Shown here: positions 12,610 to 14,462 of the stretch, in pieces | Numbering within the stretch: the first letter of the stretch is position 1 | Layout: the number at the start of each line of letters is the position of its first letter | Assembly: GCF_943193015.1 (NCBI RefSeq) | Contig: NZ_CALPCM010000051.1 | Coordinates: forward strand, 1-14,462 | Length of the DNA stretch: 14,462 nt | Direction of reading: 5' to 3' | Source: Hominisplanchenecus_A murintestinalis | Lineage (GTDB): Bacteria; Bacillota; Clostridia; Lachnospirales; Lachnospiraceae | Position numbers and translations under genes: made by a program | The notes under the pieces: model-generated | What the model was told of the DNA's origin: nothing | Databases searched by the model: none | The model's input: the letters and a program-made list of their open reading frames with translations, nothing else

Positions 12610-13785
12610 ATGGGATATTTCGATGATTCAATTCGATGGCAACAACAAATAGCAGATCAAATGTCCAGACTGAAAATGTCAGGGGTATTAGATTTAGTTC
12701 AAAATACTGCATTTATGGATAATTATAAATCCATCATTTCTGCAACACAGGGAATACGAGACACGTTGGAACCTTTAAGGCATCAGTTTGATTATATGAA
12801 GAATCTTAATTTGTCATTGCAGAGTGTTGAATCCCCGTTAATAAGTAATATCAATATGAATGCTGCGCTGACAGAAAATTATGAAAAGCTTGCGGGAACT
12901 GTACAAAGCATAGCAAAAGTTGCAAACATAACAGCTCCGTGGATTGAGGAAGTGCAAAGTATATATAGAAATTTGCCGGATATGTCTTTGCTTGAAAAGT
13001 TAATGAGAGATGTGGTGACACCAACAATACCGGCAATGTCAGCTTTGGAGAATTTGAACCGTATATTGCCCAAATTTCCAATGTCAGGATTAGATGGCGC
13101 TCTAAAGACATGGGATGATATTCCAGAAGAATTAGAAGAGGATATTCAAGATATTATTGCCGGAAAATTTTCTGATTCAGATATTGAAGCTTATGATAAA
13201 AAATGGGGAGAAAAGGGAATAAAAGCATTAAAAACAGTTATAAAGGTTCTTCTTATTTTTATTATTCAAAACTTTTTTGGCGGATACATTGGACATCTTT
13301 CAGAGCCAATATACAAGGTGATTGATCAAATTCCGACATTTTTTGAAAGAGCATTAGAATCAAAGCAGTCTGAAAACATTCCGTCAGGGACAGAAATAAC
13401 AGTATGGAGTGATGAAACGCAGGATTTTGTGGAAGTCAGCTATAAAATAGATGATGAAGTTCAGCAGTGTTATATTCAAAGAGAGGTGTTGAGTGAGAAT
13501 GCACACAAAATTTCTGATGGTATGCAGATTGAAGAGATTGTTTATGTTAATTGGTGTGTGGAAGTCATGGCAAAAAATTGGGATGTTGAGGAAGCGGTTG
13601 CTTACGACAGAATATGCCAGGATACAGAAACATTAGAAAAATTTATATTACCCAATTATGAGGCATTCAGCACTATGGAGGAGGAAGATGTATTCAAAGA
13701 GATAGAGGAATTTTATCAAGAACAGATGAATTTATTAAAAATAAAACGGCAAAAAGAGACTGAAAAGAATGAGAAAAATGATTAA
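12610..13785 (+). CDS. Unknown protein with helical N-terminus, membrane segment and DUF3791-like tail
   Basis: This 391-residue protein starts at ATG 12610 after GAGGAGGG (12596-12603). Residues 1-190 are long amphipathic helices. Residues about 206-228 (LKTVIKVLLIFIIQNFFGGY) form one hydrophobic, probably membrane-associated, segment. Residues 260-295 look like a small beta domain (TEITVWSDETQDFVEVSY). Residues 308-368 (EEIVYVNWCVEVMAKNWDVE, then FILPNYEAFSTMEEED) resemble the DUF3791 pattern (C-E-A, then YL-NY--LHT). The tail is a charged coiled helix. The build, with a helical sensor-like part, a membrane segment and an accessory C-terminal domain, and its place beside CBASS suggest a phage-defence or toxin role, but this is inference. 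A deformylase gene follows after 11 bp, probably in the same transcript. Confidence 0.7.
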   Translation: MGYFDDSIRWQQQIADQMSRLKMSGVLDLVQNTAFMDNYKSIISATQGIRDTLEPLRHQFDYMKNLNLSLQSVESPLISNINMNAALTENYEKLAGTVQSIAKVANITAPWIEEVQSIYRNLPDMSLLEKLMRDVVTPTIPAMSALENLNRILPKFPMSGLDGALKTWDDIPEELEEDIQDIIAGKFSDSDIEAYDKKWGEKGIKALKTVIKVLLIFIIQNFFGGYIGHLSEPIYKVIDQIPTFFERALESKQSENIPSGTEITVWSDETQDFVEVSYKIDDEVQQCYIQREVLSENAHKISDGMQIEEIVYVNWCVEVMAKNWDVEEAVAYDRICQDTETLEKFILPNYEAFSTMEEEDVFKEIEEFYQEQMNLLKIKRQKETEKNEKND

Positions 13786-13796
13786 GGAGAAAAGAA

Positions 13797-14207
13797 GTGG
13801 TAAAACCAATTATAAAAGATGTAATGTTCCTGGGACAGAAGTCGGAACCGGCGACAGCGGATGACAGGCAGATTATTACAGACCTGCAGGACACCCTAAA
13901 GGCACACCGGGACGGATGCGTCGGCATGGCGGCAAATATGGTTGGCTATAAGAAACGCATTATTATTGTCAGCATGGGCTTTGCAGATTTGGTTATGCAA
14001 AACCCGGTTATTAAGGCAAAATCGGGAAAATATGAAGCAGAGGAAAGTTGCCTTTCCCTGACGGGCAGGAGAAAGACAGAACGGTATCAGAATATCGAAG
14101 TGGAGTATTTTGATATTTCTTTCAACAAACAGAAACAGAAATTTTCGGGATATGCAGCACAGATTATCCAGCATGAAATGGACCATTTGGAAGGAATTAT
14201 AATCTAA
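13797..14207 (+). CDS. def: Divergent peptide deformylase
   Basis: This 136-residue protein starts at GTG 13797, with AAGGAGA (13784-13790) 6 nt upstream. It belongs to the peptide deformylase family, metalloenzymes that remove the formyl group from nascent proteins. Motif 3 is intact (HEMDH, residues 126-130) and motif 2 is ESCLS (83-87), giving the metal ligands C85, H126 and H130 and catalytic E127. Motif 1 departs from GxGLAAPQ: it reads CVGMAANM (41-48), so the oxyanion-stabilising Gln is Met. At 136 residues it is shorter than typical enzymes (about 165-170), lacking the C-terminal extension. Such short forms are common as second copies in Clostridia. Base composition is closer to the ligA/par backbone than to the AT-rich gene before it. 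Confidence 0.85.
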   Translation: MVKPIIKDVMFLGQKSEPATADDRQIITDLQDTLKAHRDGCVGMAANMVGYKKRIIIVSMGFADLVMQNPVIKAKSGKYEAEESCLSLTGRRKTERYQNIEVEYFDISFNKQKQKFSGYAAQIIQHEMDHLEGIII

Positions 14208-14326
14208 AGTCCGGCATCTAATTTCCAGAATTTATCAATACTAATATTGCGGTTCGTATTCCGGTGCTTAATCAATATACGCACCCCGTTCCATTGTTTA
14301 TCCAGTGCATTGCCATTAGTATATCC
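14204..14326 (-). pseudogene. Possible decayed coding remnant on the reverse strand
   Basis: Reading leftward from 14326, an open stretch of 40 codons with no start ends at a stop at 14204-14206, inside the deformylase stop region. Its translation (ALDKQWNGVRILIKHRNTNR, then ISIDKFWKLDAGL) has protein-like composition. Just upstream on the same strand another frame is open (PLWSYDNIMVFKDILMAMHW), as expected if a gene has decayed by frameshifts. I cannot name a family, and chance cannot be excluded. Confidence 0.2.
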
Positions 14327-14462
14327 TTAAAAACCATGATGTTATCATAACTCCATAGCGGTTTGATGGCTGGTTTGGTGTAAGAGGAGCTTCCTGTATA
14401 ATTCAAATATAGGAAATTCCAAGAAAGAAGGTTGAGAAAAAAATACCTCAGAGTAAAATAAG

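Overview
The window looks like accessory DNA from a low-to-mid GC Firmicute, most likely a Clostridia/Lachnospiraceae-type gut bacterium. It has strong AAGGAGG-type ribosome binding sites, consensus SigA promoters, a perfect CIRCE operator, and a set of genes typical of large clostridial conjugative elements or plasmids (ParM/ParR partitioning, an LPD28-like small protein, a DUF4942-type DNA methyltransferase, an NAD+ ligase, a peptide deformylase). No rRNA, tRNA, CRISPR array, transposase or integrase is seen. Almost every gene is on the + strand.

Layout. (1) 1-278: 3' end of an unrecognised ORF. (2) 279-792: gene-free and AT-rich, with a 16-bp-stem hairpin and two related 11-bp-periodic repeat blocks exactly 200 bp apart; it resembles a recombination or attachment region. 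(3) 855-1432: a two-gene toxin-antitoxin module ending in a hairpin. (4) 1667-5111: four small proteins of unknown role, then a full-length NAD+-dependent DNA ligase whose C-terminal BRCT domain has its own internal ribosome binding site. (5) 5211-9325: a probable operon of a zinc-ribbon protein, an acidic protein, an adenine methyltransferase, a frameshifted small gene, a ParM-like actin ATPase and a ParR-like ribbon-helix-helix protein. A pair of near-identical palindromes (TGCTACA-N4-TGTAGCA type), spaced exactly 41 bp, lies on each side of this operon; these are candidate ParR sites (parC and/or operators). (6) 9413-12235: a complete three-gene CBASS anti-phage system (CD-NTase, E2-like protein fused to a SEC-C zinc motif, four-TM S-4TM effector) behind a strong promoter whose start region carries a perfect CIRCE element, the operator of the heat-shock repressor HrcA. 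(7) 12236-14207: a consensus promoter with a palindrome over its -10, a protein of unknown function with a membrane segment and a DUF3791-like tail, and a divergent peptide deformylase. (8) 14208-14462: no convincing gene; possible decayed reverse-strand coding remnants.

How it fits together. Regions 4-5 look like element backbone (replication, modification and segregation). Regions 6-7 are visibly AT-richer and look like a defence cargo dropped between the partition operon and the deformylase gene. A family of related hairpins (GGGCAT-CC / GG-ATGCCC stems) punctuates the modules. The most unusual point is the pairing of CBASS with CIRCE: the sequence predicts that an abortive-infection system is held down by HrcA and released when GroEL is titrated by misfolded protein, as in heat or proteotoxic stress and perhaps phage infection.
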